This document shows positions 37,864-46,934 of a stretch of 64,000 nt of DNA, one piece after another (the stretch's first letter is position 1; each line of letters opens with the position of its first letter). The notes below the pieces were generated by a model. That model searched no databases, was not told where the DNA came from, and saw nothing but the letters and a program-made list of their open reading frames with translations. The position numbers were made by a program, and so were the translations under genes. Source of the DNA: Duganella sp. 1224 (GTDB lineage Bacteria > Pseudomonadota > Gammaproteobacteria > Burkholderiales > Burkholderiaceae_D); NCBI RefSeq assembly GCF_013408245.1, contig NZ_JACBYS010000011.1, forward strand, positions 1 through 64,000, in the 5' to 3' direction.

Positions 37864-40716
37864 TCACTCCTTCGGATCCTTAATAGCCTGCGCAGCAACG
37901 GTATGCATGTCGTTTCGTTCAATTAGCTGTGTTTTTCCTTCGGAGTCGCTGCGTTGCTCTTGGGTACTGCCATCACTGACCTTGGTAACAACAACTAAAT
38001 CGGGTGCTGGTATGCCACCGTCCATATCCGCGTAGTACCGCGCCTGAAATTTCAAATCACCCTTTTCGCTTTCGAATTGGGGTAAGGCGGCTGACATCGT
38101 CGAGCCACCCTTGAAGGGAAAGCTGGCTCCATGATGTGTAATCACTCCATTTGTGCCGAGGGTGATACCACCGCCGATCTTAATAAAAGACCCATCGTCA
38201 GCTATCAGCACAATCTCTTGGGCCATACCAAAAATCTTTCCCTCACTCGCCGTGAGCTTCACATCCTTGGCAGCATTAAGCTCGATTTCGTCACGCTGGC
38301 TCTGCATAAGCAGCTTGCCTTGACGTGCGATTAGATCGATTCCATCGCTATGCGAAAAAAGCGATATACCTCGCCCAGCGTTTAGCGTCGCTTGTTGGCC
38401 TGCCGTCATTTGCAAGTTGTGCATAGCTACCGTATTGAGACTAGTACCGGCATAACTCACCAAGGCTTTTGCCGTAGCAAAGCTAATTCCGTCTGGTGCG
38501 CTGAGTCCAATGAGCGGCTTCCCACCATTTCCACCTCTGGACTGCGTATTACTTCCCGTTTCCCACGCACTAAATCCAGCGAGCAGCGTCTCCTGCTCAC
38601 TCATGTCGACCGCTTTTGCTTGGTGGTTAGCAGCAGCCTCGCCAAGTGATTTAATCAGCTCAGTGCAATCTGCCATCAGCGCAACAAACTCGCTACGCGC
38701 CATCTGCTTATCTTCCCCTTTTGTGCGGCGCCAAGCGGAGAGCAGCATACCTTTTGCCGCCCGCAATGCTATCTGCTCATCGCTACTCAGTTCGGCGCCC
38801 TCACCACGAGGCTCCCCATAGCCGTCGGTTTTAGGCTGAGTGAGGAAGCCCAGATTAAGTTCAGTGTTGCCATGATCACTCGCTAACTGCGCGCTGATTT
38901 CGCCTTCAGTGTCATCCAGCCGTAACTGATTCGCGCGGCCGCCATTGATTTCACGGCTCTTGATACCTGAGAGGTAGCGGTTGCCCGGTAATTTGCCAGC
39001 GCTACTTAGCGCAGCCGGAGCAGCATCTTGGTTATAAAGTTGAGCGATGATTACTGGCTTGTCAGGGTCGCCTCCTAAGAAGGTCACCAGGACTTCGGTG
39101 CCGATACGCGGCAAACCGACCGTGCCGCACTGCAGGAAAGCGTCTGGTCCGTTACCGGCCCAATTGGAAGCGACGCGCACCCAGGCGGAGTCGGTTTCGG
39201 TTTCCGATGCGCCAGAGCCTGCGGCTTCTTCGTGATCCTGCGGGCGCGTGCCGGGGAAGCGGATTTTCACTCGGCCGAGTTGGTCGCAGTGGACCTCCTC
39301 ACCTTGCGGGCCGACGACGATGGCGCTTTGCATTTGTGCCTGCGGCACGTCCGTACGCGGATCAAAGGCGGGGACGATGGCCACGCCGCGACGCACGGCG
39401 GTGAACTGGACGTGCATGCGCAGCGGTCCTTCAGCCACCTTGTCTGTCACCTCCCGCTGTAGTTGCAGGTCGGCGGCACCGTGCATCCAGCGACTGCGGG
39501 CGAACAAGCGCTCCACACGCGCGGCCAGCGCTTTCGGCAGGTTGTTCTGCGCCGTTACCTGCAAGTCGGTGACGACGAAGTCGCGCTCCTCGTCCGGGTG
39601 CTCGTCCACTTCCGGATGTTCGGCCAGCGTGAAGTATTCGCCGGCGCACAGGTCGCGCGCGCTGCCTTCGCCGTGGAAGCATTTGGATTCGTAGTCGTGC
39701 CGTTTCATGCGCAGTTGGCCGAGGACGAACAGGTCTTCGTTGTCGTCGCCGGCATGTGGCGGCAGGATTTGGTAGTCATCCAGCGTGGCGGCCAGTTCGT
39801 TGCCGTTGATGCCCTGGTCGGCGCTGCCGCCGGTGGAGACCAGCATGAAGTCGCGTCCTTGGGGGTTCATGTAGTCCCAGCTGTGTCGGGTGACGGTGCC
39901 GGGCTGCAGGCTGCGCACCGCGCTCCACGACGTGATGGTGTCGCGTTCCTCGGTGGCGGCGTCGCGGTGGTAGCGGATGGTCCCGGCCGCGTTCTGGCGC
40001 AGGCTGTCGGCGCTGTTGAACAGCACCAGCGTGTGGCTCATCTCCCCCGCCCGGATGTACCAGCCGATGCCGCGTCGCTTCAGCAGGCGGCGGATGAAGG
40101 CGGCGTCCGACTCGTTGTGCTGCATGGTGAATTCGCGTTTGGGATAGGTGCGCAGGTCGAAGGCGTCGTCCTTCTCGTGTTTGAAGCAGGTGCCGAGCAC
40201 TGAGCTTTTCTGCCGCCATTCGTTGAGGATGCGCTGGACGATGTCAACTTCGTCCATGTTGCGGAACACGCGGGTGTTGGTGCGCTTTTCCAGGATGGCC
40301 AAGGCGTCGCGCAACACCAACTGGTAGCTCGCCAGGCCGCCGTCGCTGTCGCCGGAGCTGGCTTCGGTGACAATGCCGCAGACGGTGCGCAGGTCACCAC
40401 GGTCGGTGACGAACTCCAGCGCGGCTGGCACGGCGATCATTTTCTTCAGCGGCAGGTGGGCGTTGGCGGAGACGCAGAGCACGCGGTACTCGATGCCGCC
40501 GCAGATGCTTTCGGAACCGAATACGCGCTGCGGCAGCAGCATGTCGTCGTTGACGCCACCGGGCAGGTCGAGACGCAGGCGCAATGGCCGGTTGTCGGTG
40601 ATCAGTTCCTTGGCCAGGGCCATGAAGCCGAAAAAGTCGCTGTCGCTTTCCACAGTCGCTCGCTCCTTACAAGGCGCCAGATAAAGCGGCTTGTAGTCAA
40701 GCCGCGCAAGCTTCAT
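37864..40716 (-). CDS. vgrG: T6SS spike protein VgrG
   Basis: 950 residues. The gp27-like part (about 30-420) and gp5 OB-fold (DQLGRVKIRFPG, then WAGNGPDAFLQCGTVGLPRIGTEVLVTFLGGDPDKPVI) are followed by the needle beta-helix and DUF2345 (about 690-850). A C-terminal extension of about 80 residues (from LKFQARYYADMDGG) may be a transthyretin-like cargo-binding module. Base composition changes along the gene: the 5' half is GC-rich like the host, the 3' half (about 37864-39050) is clearly AT-richer like tle3. This fits tail exchange that brought in a new effector cassette. The tle3 gene starts six bases after it. Confidence 0.94.
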   Translation of the reverse strand: MKLARLDYKPLYLAPCKERATVESDSDFFGFMALAKELITDNRPLRLRLDLPGGVNDDMLLPQRVFGSESICGGIEYRVLCVSANAHLPLKKMIAVPAALEFVTDRGDLRTVCGIVTEASSGDSDGGLASYQLVLRDALAILEKRTNTRVFRNMDEVDIVQRILNEWRQKSSVLGTCFKHEKDDAFDLRTYPKREFTMQHNESDAAFIRRLLKRRGIGWYIRAGEMSHTLVLFNSADSLRQNAAGTIRYHRDAATEERDTITSWSAVRSLQPGTVTRHSWDYMNPQGRDFMLVSTGGSADQGINGNELAATLDDYQILPPHAGDDNEDLFVLGQLRMKRHDYESKCFHGEGSARDLCAGEYFTLAEHPEVDEHPDEERDFVVTDLQVTAQNNLPKALAARVERLFARSRWMHGAADLQLQREVTDKVAEGPLRMHVQFTAVRRGVAIVPAFDPRTDVPQAQMQSAIVVGPQGEEVHCDQLGRVKIRFPGTRPQDHEEAAGSGASETETDSAWVRVASNWAGNGPDAFLQCGTVGLPRIGTEVLVTFLGGDPDKPVIIAQLYNQDAAPAALSSAGKLPGNRYLSGIKSREINGGRANQLRLDDTEGEISAQLASDHGNTELNLGFLTQPKTDGYGEPRGEGAELSSDEQIALRAAKGMLLSAWRRTKGEDKQMARSEFVALMADCTELIKSLGEAAANHQAKAVDMSEQETLLAGFSAWETGSNTQSRGGNGGKPLIGLSAPDGISFATAKALVSYAGTSLNTVAMHNLQMTAGQQATLNAGRGISLFSHSDGIDLIARQGKLLMQSQRDEIELNAAKDVKLTASEGKIFGMAQEIVLIADDGSFIKIGGGITLGTNGVITHHGASFPFKGGSTMSAALPQFESEKGDLKFQARYYADMDGGIPAPDLVVVTKVSDGSTQEQRSDSEGKTQLIERNDMHTVAAQAIKDPKE

Positions 40717-40775
40717 ATGGTGTCACCGTGAATTTTCTTTTTCTTGAGCTTGCACAACTATCGACGCTGCCAGTG

Positions 40776-41213
40776 CTAATCCTTCCAGTCACGAAGGATC
40801 TGCGCAAGGTCTTGCTTGTTGACGCGTTGCGCTTTCAGCAGAGCGGCCAACTGGTCTCTGCTCACAGGGTAGTCGGCGACTAACTTAGGCAACTCATCGT
40901 TCGGGATGGTCCGTAACCAAATCGGATCGATTCCGGGATTGTCCACTTTTGTCGACTTGAACTCACCTTTGAGATGGAAATAGACGTGATAGGTGCTGTG
41001 CCCCTCATCCCAACTTTTGTCGTAATACAGTACCGTACCTTCAGGCAGAAGTGAGTAACTGTTTTGTTTGTTCCCCTCAATCAGAAGAGGTTCATTCAGG
41101 CGGAATGCATGTTTCTCCGTTATTGGGATGTATCCCTGCTCGCATAAGCATAGCCATGCGATGGAGACTATCAAACTTGCAATTACCGCGCAGATAGCAT
41201 AAGTACTTTTCAT
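40776..41213 (-). CDS. Small signal-anchored protein, candidate effector immunity protein
   Basis: 145 residues. The N-terminal hydrophobic stretch (YAICAVIASLIVSIAWLCLC, about 5-24) is a signal peptide or membrane anchor, so the rest faces the periplasm. The remainder has no family I recognise. Tle3 acts in the periplasm, and its immunity proteins are periplasmic or membrane-bound, so position and topology make this a candidate Tli3 counterpart. It is upstream of vgrG rather than next to tle3, which weakens the case. Intermediate GC. Confidence 0.5.
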   Translation of the reverse strand: MKSTYAICAVIASLIVSIAWLCLCEQGYIPITEKHAFRLNEPLLIEGNKQNSYSLLPEGTVLYYDKSWDEGHSTYHVYFHLKGEFKSTKVDNPGIDPIWLRTIPNDELPKLVADYPVSRDQLAALLKAQRVNKQDLAQILRDWKD

Positions 41214-41728
41214 ATCCCTCCCTCAGGCATCATCGGCTTTGGACTTGCCTCTTCTTTCTTGAATTTGAGCGGACGGATATGGGCTTTGCACGCTTTGCCT
41301 GCTCAAGTCCGTGAACCTCCACAATCCATAGCTTGAATCCGACCGCCGTCTCGCCCAGCACATAAACGGCCAAAGGCGTTGAAAGCACTACCATCCCCCA
41401 GGAAGAAGCCTTGCGTTTCCGCAGCCAGCTACATTGCCCGCTCGACCGCCGGCGCCAGGGCAAATAATCCAAAAGATGCTGGCAACGCCATGTATCTGGA
41501 TTTTTTTGCCTATTGACGCATCAGTGCATCGATATGTTTTGCTTTATCGCCTTCCACACAATAGACGTTCGCTCCGGAAGACTGTAACTCTTTCGCCATG
41601 TAGTTCATGCGTGTTAATGCTTCGCTCAAATTTTGCAGCTTGGACGCTCATCGCACACACCGCGCAATACCCATCGCTGCATCGCATCACAAGCTCCAAG
41701 GCCTTGATCGAATCAACATGCGCTCATC
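41214..41728. other. Decayed stretch between tssG and the vgrG cassette
   Basis: No intact gene is visible in 515 bases. On the minus strand, 41230-41472 holds an open frame with a hydrophobic, plausible peptide (LAVYVLGETAVGFKLWIVEV). A different frame just upstream gives MALPASFGLFALAPAVERAM, a stop, and LAAETQGFFLGDG, as expected of a frameshifted membrane-protein gene. Further right, 41510-41638 encodes a helical fragment (ALTRMNYMAKELQSSGANVY) ending in a stop. These look like remains of one or two earlier effector or immunity genes. Confidence 0.4.
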
Positions 41729-42667
41729 CTAGGTGTGTAATAGATACATCAACTCACCACGATCCCGCATCAAGGGTTGGCTTAGCAGGCGGGCGTTGAC
41801 GCCGAGGTGGGTGGCGGCGTTGAGGTGGACGCCTTGCATGTCTTCGGCGCGCTGGATCAGGTGGACTTCCCACGTCATGCCGACGCCGCAATGCAGTTGC
41901 AGCATGGCTTGCAGATGATGCGCGCTGGGGTGGCCGGGAAGGAAGCGGTCGTAGCGGGCTTTGTCCAACGGGCCAATGTACACGCGGATGCGTGCATCGC
42001 AGCTGTAGATGCGGCCGCCGAGCATGACGCCGTCGTCCAGTTGCACGTTGGCGCGGCCGAGTTGTGCCTGGTCGGCGGCGGGGAGTTCTGTCCATCGTCC
42101 CACCAGCTGTTCTACCCTGACCGGAACGCCGAAGTATTCGCTGTACATCCCCGCCAACAGCGGTGCGGATACGGTCCGGCTACGAATCTGCATGGCGTAG
42201 AAGGCGAGCGTTTCGCGGTCGATGATGCCGTCGCTGTCCGGCGTGCCCGCCAGCGCGGTGAGCATGCCGATAAATTCGTCTTCCATGCATTCCGGCCGGC
42301 GCCGCGTCCAGGCCTGGTACAGCAGCTCCACCGGCCGGTGCGAGAGCAGGTCGAGGAAGGCGCGCGGGCCGCCGTCGTTGTGGTCTTTCTCGTGCCGGCC
42401 GATGCGTTCCGAGTAGTGCGACGGCAGCACGCCCTGGCTGCCCAGCATGCCGATGAAGGCCGGTGTGAGGCGCACGGCATCATCATCGGCGCTGATGTTT
42501 TCGATGTCGCTCGGCGGGAAGCGCATCGCCAGCCGGTTGCGGAAGCGCGCGCTGCGTGGACGCCATTGCTCCACCAGCCGCACCGCCTGGAAGAATTCGT
42601 AGCGCTGCGGCGCGGCCAGCAACTGGTCGATCACGCCAGCGCGAGTGTGCCGTTGCGAGGTGGGCAT
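41729..42667 (-). CDS. tssG: T6SS baseplate subunit TssG
   Basis: 312 residues from the ATG at 42667 (MPTSQRHTRAGVIDQLLAAPQRYEFFQAVRLVE), where family similarity starts; the open frame runs another 208 codons upstream inside tssF and is a shadow. It shows typical TssG segments such as FRNRLAMRFPPSDI and the GMLGSQGVLPSHYSE loop. TssG joins TssE, TssF and TssK to form the baseplate wedge. The start overlaps the tssF 3' end by 37 bases. The usual next gene, tssH/clpV, is missing; the decayed region follows instead. Confidence 0.92.
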   Translation of the reverse strand: MPTSQRHTRAGVIDQLLAAPQRYEFFQAVRLVEQWRPRSARFRNRLAMRFPPSDIENISADDDAVRLTPAFIGMLGSQGVLPSHYSERIGRHEKDHNDGGPRAFLDLLSHRPVELLYQAWTRRRPECMEDEFIGMLTALAGTPDSDGIIDRETLAFYAMQIRSRTVSAPLLAGMYSEYFGVPVRVEQLVGRWTELPAADQAQLGRANVQLDDGVMLGGRIYSCDARIRVYIGPLDKARYDRFLPGHPSAHHLQAMLQLHCGVGMTWEVHLIQRAEDMQGVHLNAATHLGVNARLLSQPLMRDRGELMYLLHT

Positions 42668-44472
42668 CGCAGCAGTTCCTTTCCGCTCAGGTGGGACAGC
42701 ACGATCAGCCGCGTAAAGCTGTTCAGGTGCACGTGCAGTGCGAACAACTGGTCGAGTATCTGCGCGAAGGCATGGATGCCAACGCCGGCATAGGCTTCTT
42801 CGTCCAGCGACACCAGCACGTCGATCCCGCGCAGCCACGCGTTGCCCTGCGGCTGGCGTATCCACGCGGTGGCGGGCCGGTGGGACAGCGCGGTCACGCC
42901 GTCGATCAGGCGTTGCGAGACGCTGCTGTCCTGCTGTGCGTAGAGCCGTAGCATGGCGGTCAGTGCCGGCAGGCCTTCCTGCGTCAGCGCGCGGTGATTC
43001 AGCGCCAGGTGGGCCACCAGTCCCCATTGGCGGCCCGCGTCCTTGGCCAGGCGGCAGGACAGCGTGGGACGGCGCAGCATGCGGATGGGATGGTTGCCGA
43101 TGGCGTTTTCGGTGGTCAGGTCGCCGCCGGCGCGGCCATGGGGCAGGCCATGCGGCAGATTGCGGTTGGTGCAAGTAAGGCGCACGGCGGCGGTGCCGTC
43201 TTCGGCGTGGATCGGCGAGAAGTCGCGGTCGACCAGCGTGAGCGCATATTCGTGGCCCGGCGCCATCAGTTCTTCGCGCCGTGCCAGCCAATAGTGGCCT
43301 TTACGGCTTTCCGCCTCGCCGTGGCGCAGCGCGTAGTAAGGCAGGAAGTCGGTGACCGCGCTACCTTCTTCCGTTTTGCGTACCATCTGCACGCTGTCGA
43401 TGCTGTAGATGTCGCAGGCGTTGCCCGGCAGGCCGTCGGCCATCAGCGGATAGCTGCTGCGCGCATGGTTGACGCGGATGGGCGTGGCGGCATGCGGAAA
43501 CAGGTTGATGATGGGCGTGCAGCCGGGCAGCAGGTTGTCGGCGCTCAACGCGCGCAGGATGCGGGCCATCGGCGCGTCGGGACGCACGTCGCGCAGCAGC
43601 AGGCGCAGGGTCAGTTGCGTACAGCCTTCCGGTGCGCCGGCGGTGAGCGCGGCGAGGTCGATGTCGGCGAAGTCGAACTTGTCGGGGAAGGCGAAGTATT
43701 CGCTCAGCAGGCGATAGGCGGCATGTTCGGATGGCGCGGCCGGCAGCAGCGCTTCTTCGGCGGACAGGCCGGCGGGCGTGAGCGGCACACGTTGCAGCAG
43801 GCGCCAGACGCCGTCCGCTTCCACCACGGCGCAGGCGGCGTGCATGAAGAGGGCGTCGCGCAGGGCGGCTCGCAACGAGGCCTCGCCGTCGATGAAGACG
43901 CGCAGCGTGGCCAGGTCCAGCGCAGCCAACGCGCGCCCGGCGGCCGTACTGGCGATGTCGATGCGGATGGCGCAGCCGACGCCTGGTGGCAGCGGCAGAT
44001 TGGCCGGCAGGTGGGGATACGGCTCCAGCGCGACGGCGCTGACGCTCAACGGCGCCACTGTCACGTCATAGACGGTGCGGAAGCGGCACAGCGTGGCGCC
44101 CTGCCCCAGCGATTTGAGCGCGGCGCCGCGCGGCAGCACGCTGACGCCGCTGATGTCGTTGCCCCTGGCGCCGCTGTAGTCGACGCGGGCGATGGAGCAG
44201 GACGGAATCGGCCGCAGGTAATGCGGGTACAGCATGCCGAGCAACGCGTCGGTGAAGTGGGCGTAGCCGTCGTCCAGCAGCTTGGCGACGCGGGCATTGA
44301 GGAAGGCGGCGGCCTGGATCAGCCGTTCGACGTGCGGGTCGGCGCAGCTTTCGCCGCGCAGCTGCAACTGGCCGGCCAGCTTGGGATAGCGCCCGGCAAA
44401 GTCGGCGCCGGCGCGCCGCAGCATGCTTAATTCGCGTTCGTAATAGGGCAGCAGTTTTTCCATCGCGGACAT
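42631..44472 (-). CDS. tssF: T6SS baseplate subunit TssF
   Basis: 613 residues with the characteristic beginning LLPYYERELSMLRRAGADFAGRYPKLAGQL and internal DPHVERLIQAAAFLNARV, LLGMLYPHYLRPIPS. Length is normal for TssF/VasA. It is the largest baseplate wedge subunit. Start may be 44472 or the ATG three codons later. Upstream, where tssE would normally be, a stress-protein gene ends 63 bases away, so the T6SS core is not continued here. GC-rich like the chromosome. Confidence 0.94.
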   Translation of the reverse strand: MSAMEKLLPYYERELSMLRRAGADFAGRYPKLAGQLQLRGESCADPHVERLIQAAAFLNARVAKLLDDGYAHFTDALLGMLYPHYLRPIPSCSIARVDYSGARGNDISGVSVLPRGAALKSLGQGATLCRFRTVYDVTVAPLSVSAVALEPYPHLPANLPLPPGVGCAIRIDIASTAAGRALAALDLATLRVFIDGEASLRAALRDALFMHAACAVVEADGVWRLLQRVPLTPAGLSAEEALLPAAPSEHAAYRLLSEYFAFPDKFDFADIDLAALTAGAPEGCTQLTLRLLLRDVRPDAPMARILRALSADNLLPGCTPIINLFPHAATPIRVNHARSSYPLMADGLPGNACDIYSIDSVQMVRKTEEGSAVTDFLPYYALRHGEAESRKGHYWLARREELMAPGHEYALTLVDRDFSPIHAEDGTAAVRLTCTNRNLPHGLPHGRAGGDLTTENAIGNHPIRMLRRPTLSCRLAKDAGRQWGLVAHLALNHRALTQEGLPALTAMLRLYAQQDSSVSQRLIDGVTALSHRPATAWIRQPQGNAWLRGIDVLVSLDEEAYAGVGIHAFAQILDQLFALHVHLNSFTRLIVLSHLSGKELLRCPPRNGTLALA

Positions 44473-44534
44473 CCTCCGGGGCGCAAGTCCCCAAGGATGT
44501 CACGATGGCGGCACAGATTATTGACTTAACACAA

Positions 44535-45446
44535 CTACTTGGTGATGCGCTCCCAGCCGTGCTTCACCGCGTCCTTGAACTTGTCCCAGCTCGACTGCGG
44601 CTGCGTGCTTTCCCAGCCGGCGCGCAGTTCCGGTTCGACGTCGTTCCATTCCTTGTCACGGTAGCCGGGGTTGCCGGCCATCGACTGGCCAAAGCGGTAG
44701 GCCGGGTCGAACTCCTGGAAGGTGCCGCCCTTGTAGGTCTGCTCCCAGTGCGAGCGGAAGTAGTCGTCGTCGGCGCTGTCGTCGCCGCGCAGGATGTCCA
44801 GGCTGGCCTGCGCCGCCGCCGGGTCGCGCGGGTAGATGCGCATGCCGCTGCGCTGCACGGTGTTCTGGATGTCGGCCACCGCCTCGGCGGCCGGTGGCAT
44901 GGTGCCGCTGGCCACGCTGCCGCGTTGCATCGAGCCCGGCGCGATGATCACCTGTTCCGAGCGGGCGAACACCACCGCGTCCTCGCGCGGGCGGATGCCG
45001 TGCTGCTCGGGCGCGGCCTGCTGCGCGCCGACGTTGGTCTGCAGCGGCCCGGTGGCGCTGCGCAGCACGTCGGCCGCGCCCCAGCCGCTGGCGCGCCACA
45101 TGGTTTCGTGTTCGTCGATGTCGATCGGGTTGAAGTCCTCGATGATGTCGGCGGCGCGCTCGGCCTCCTCCAGCGTGGCGGCGTGCAGCGCCAGCACGGT
45201 GTGGCCGCGGTTCAGCGCTTCGGCGTAGACGTGGCGGTCGGCGTGTTCACGGCCCACCAGGTCGCTGAACATCTGCTTGACCTGGCCGAGGATGGACTCG
45301 TCGTCGTTGATGCGCGCGGTGCCGGCCACGCTGCCAGAATCGTGGATCTGGATGCGGTTCAGGTCATAGCCGTTGCTGACCAGTTCGTCGCGCGCCAGGT
45401 TGGCCTCGGCGCGGGTTTCAAAGACGGCTGCCAGGGTGTGGTTCAT
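44535..45446 (-). CDS. General stress / YflT-like domain protein
   Basis: 303 residues from the ATG at 45446, which has a good ribosome site (AAGGAGATCATC). The first ~100 residues (LAAVFETRAEANLARDELVSNGYDLNRIQI) match the heat-induced stress protein YflT-type domain. The C-terminal half ends in a charged region (YRDKEWNDVEPELRAGWE, SSWDKFKDAVKHGWERI) seen in general-stress proteins of soil betaproteobacteria. Exact role unknown. No operon partner. Confidence 0.75.
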   Translation of the reverse strand: MNHTLAAVFETRAEANLARDELVSNGYDLNRIQIHDSGSVAGTARINDDESILGQVKQMFSDLVGREHADRHVYAEALNRGHTVLALHAATLEEAERAADIIEDFNPIDIDEHETMWRASGWGAADVLRSATGPLQTNVGAQQAAPEQHGIRPREDAVVFARSEQVIIAPGSMQRGSVASGTMPPAAEAVADIQNTVQRSGMRIYPRDPAAAQASLDILRGDDSADDDYFRSHWEQTYKGGTFQEFDPAYRFGQSMAGNPGYRDKEWNDVEPELRAGWESTQPQSSWDKFKDAVKHGWERITK

Positions 45447-45557
45447 GATGATCTCCTTGTGTTTTAGACTTGGACGCATGAGCTCGACTTTCGCCCTTAC
45501 TCTACGGTAGTTGCGCGCGGCGGAGCGCCCGTTTGCCGCGCGGAAATTCTGCTGGGG

Positions 45558-46103
45558 TCAGGCGGCCAGCGCCTGCTTGATGGCCTGGTTGAAGGCCGGG
45601 ATGTCGTCCGGCTTGCGGCTGGTAATCAGCTTGCCATCGGCCACCACTTCGGCGTCGCGCCAGGCGGCGCCGGCGTTCTGCAGGTCCAGTTGTAGCGTTG
45701 GCCAGCTGGTCATCTGCTTGCCCTTGACCAGGTCGGCGTCGATCAGCGTCCACGGGCCGTGGCAGATGGCGGCGATCGGCTTGTTCTCGCGGCCGAATTC
45801 ACGGATGAAGGTGATGGCTTCGGTGTGCAGGCGCAACATGTCCGGGTTGGCCACGCCGCCCGGCAGCACCAGCGCGTCGAATTCGGCCGGACGGGCATCG
45901 CGCACGTCCAGCTCCACGGTGAATTTGTCACCGGCGTCGAGGTGGTTGAAGGCCTGCACCTGTTCGCCCTTTGCCTTGGGCGAGATCAGCGTGACCTTGG
46001 CGCCCTGCTGTTCGAGGAACTCGCGCGGCTGGGTGTACTCCACCTGTTCCACGCCGTCGGTCATTAGTACGGCAATGCGCTTGTCTTGCAATTCGTTGGC
46101 CAT
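45558..46103 (-). CDS. DJ-1/PfpI family glutamine-amidotransferase-like protein
   Basis: 181 residues from the ATG at 46103 (MANELQDKRIAVLMTDGVEQ); the frame is open further upstream without similarity. The nucleophile elbow AAICHGPW puts the reactive Cys at residue 114, and the Glu near residue 19 (GVEQVE) completes the DJ-1 style active site. Members act as glyoxalase III/deglycase-type or chaperone-like stress proteins. It is close to E. coli YhbO/PfpI in length and motif. Confidence 0.88.
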   Translation of the reverse strand: MANELQDKRIAVLMTDGVEQVEYTQPREFLEQQGAKVTLISPKAKGEQVQAFNHLDAGDKFTVELDVRDARPAEFDALVLPGGVANPDMLRLHTEAITFIREFGRENKPIAAICHGPWTLIDADLVKGKQMTSWPTLQLDLQNAGAAWRDAEVVADGKLITSRKPDDIPAFNQAIKQALAA

Positions 46104-46190
46104 GATGGTTGCCTCCATGCTTGTGTTTGAGGAGTCACAGGGTGCCACAGGCGCACGGGCTTGCATGTGCGGGGTCCAACATACAGCCGC

Positions 46191-46201
46191 TATAATAAGC
46201 C
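46191..46201 (+). promoter_or_regulatory. Consensus -10 box five bases before a start codon
   Basis: TATAAT at 46191-46196 is followed by AAGCC and the ATG at 46202. Transcription would start on or within the start codon, which implies a leaderless message. The -35 match is poor. Confidence 0.35.
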
Positions 46202-46930
46202 ATGCCTTTACGACTCCGCCTTCTCTCATCCGCCCCATGGCTGCTGTGCGCCGGCGCTGCGCTGGCCGGCCCCGGCGAGCTGGTGATGCTGGCGCCGGTG
46301 GATCAGGCGATGCCGATCGCGCGCTTCCAGAATGGCGCGGTGGCGGGCGGCATCGTCAAGGATTTCGGCGACGCGCTGGCCCAGCGCCTGGGGCGCCGCG
46401 CGGTCTACCTGAACGCCGATATTCCGGACGTGACGCCGGCGCTCAGCAGCGGCCGCGCGGACGGCATGTGCTACGTGCTGCCGTTCTGGATCGACGGCGA
46501 TTATCACTGGAGCCCGCCGCTGTTCCCGGATGCCGAGATGCTGGCGGCCCGCCACGACATGCCACACCTGCGCTCCCTCAAGGACCTGCGCGACAAGCCA
46601 GTGGGCACGGTGGCCGGCTACCGCTACCACCGCGTGGAGCAGGTGCTGGGCAGCCGTTTCCGGCGCGTGGACGCGGCCAATATGGAGGCCAACATCCAGC
46701 AGATGGTCAGCGGCAAGGTGCCGTACACGATGATCAGCGAGGCCACGCTGAATTACCAGCATCGCCTCCATCCCGGCATGCAGGTGCGCGCCGACCTGGT
46801 GTTCTCGGCCTACAAGGCGCAGTGCGCGTTCTCCCCGAAGTCGGAGGTGCCGTTCAGCGAGGTGTCGCGGGCCATCGATGCGCTCATCAAGGATGGCAGC
46901 ATCGATCAGATACTGGCCCGCTACCGTTAG
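46202..46930 (+). CDS. Periplasmic solute-binding protein (SBP family 3 type)
   Basis: 242 residues with a signal peptide cut near ALAGPG. The fold fits amino-acid-type solute-binding proteins of family 3 (a GGIVKDFGDALAQRLGR segment, DVTPALSSGRADGMCYVLPFW, then LRDKPVGTVAGYRY). No permease or ATPase gene is adjacent, so it is an orphan and may serve as a sensor or scavenger. The ATG at 46202 has no ribosome site. Ligand unknown. Confidence 0.82.
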   Translation: MPLRLRLLSSAPWLLCAGAALAGPGELVMLAPVDQAMPIARFQNGAVAGGIVKDFGDALAQRLGRRAVYLNADIPDVTPALSSGRADGMCYVLPFWIDGDYHWSPPLFPDAEMLAARHDMPHLRSLKDLRDKPVGTVAGYRYHRVEQVLGSRFRRVDAANMEANIQQMVSGKVPYTMISEATLNYQHRLHPGMQVRADLVFSAYKAQCAFSPKSEVPFSEVSRAIDALIKDGSIDQILARYR

Positions 46931-46934
46931 CCTG

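Noticed and set aside
41434..41799. 121-codon plus-strand frame in the decayed region before tssG
   Set aside because: No ribosome site, no recognised motif, and it runs into the tssG 3' end on the opposite strand.
42668..43291. 208-codon N-terminal extension of TssG
   Set aside because: It overlaps tssF in another frame, is Arg/Pro-rich, and TssG family similarity starts at the ATG at 42667.
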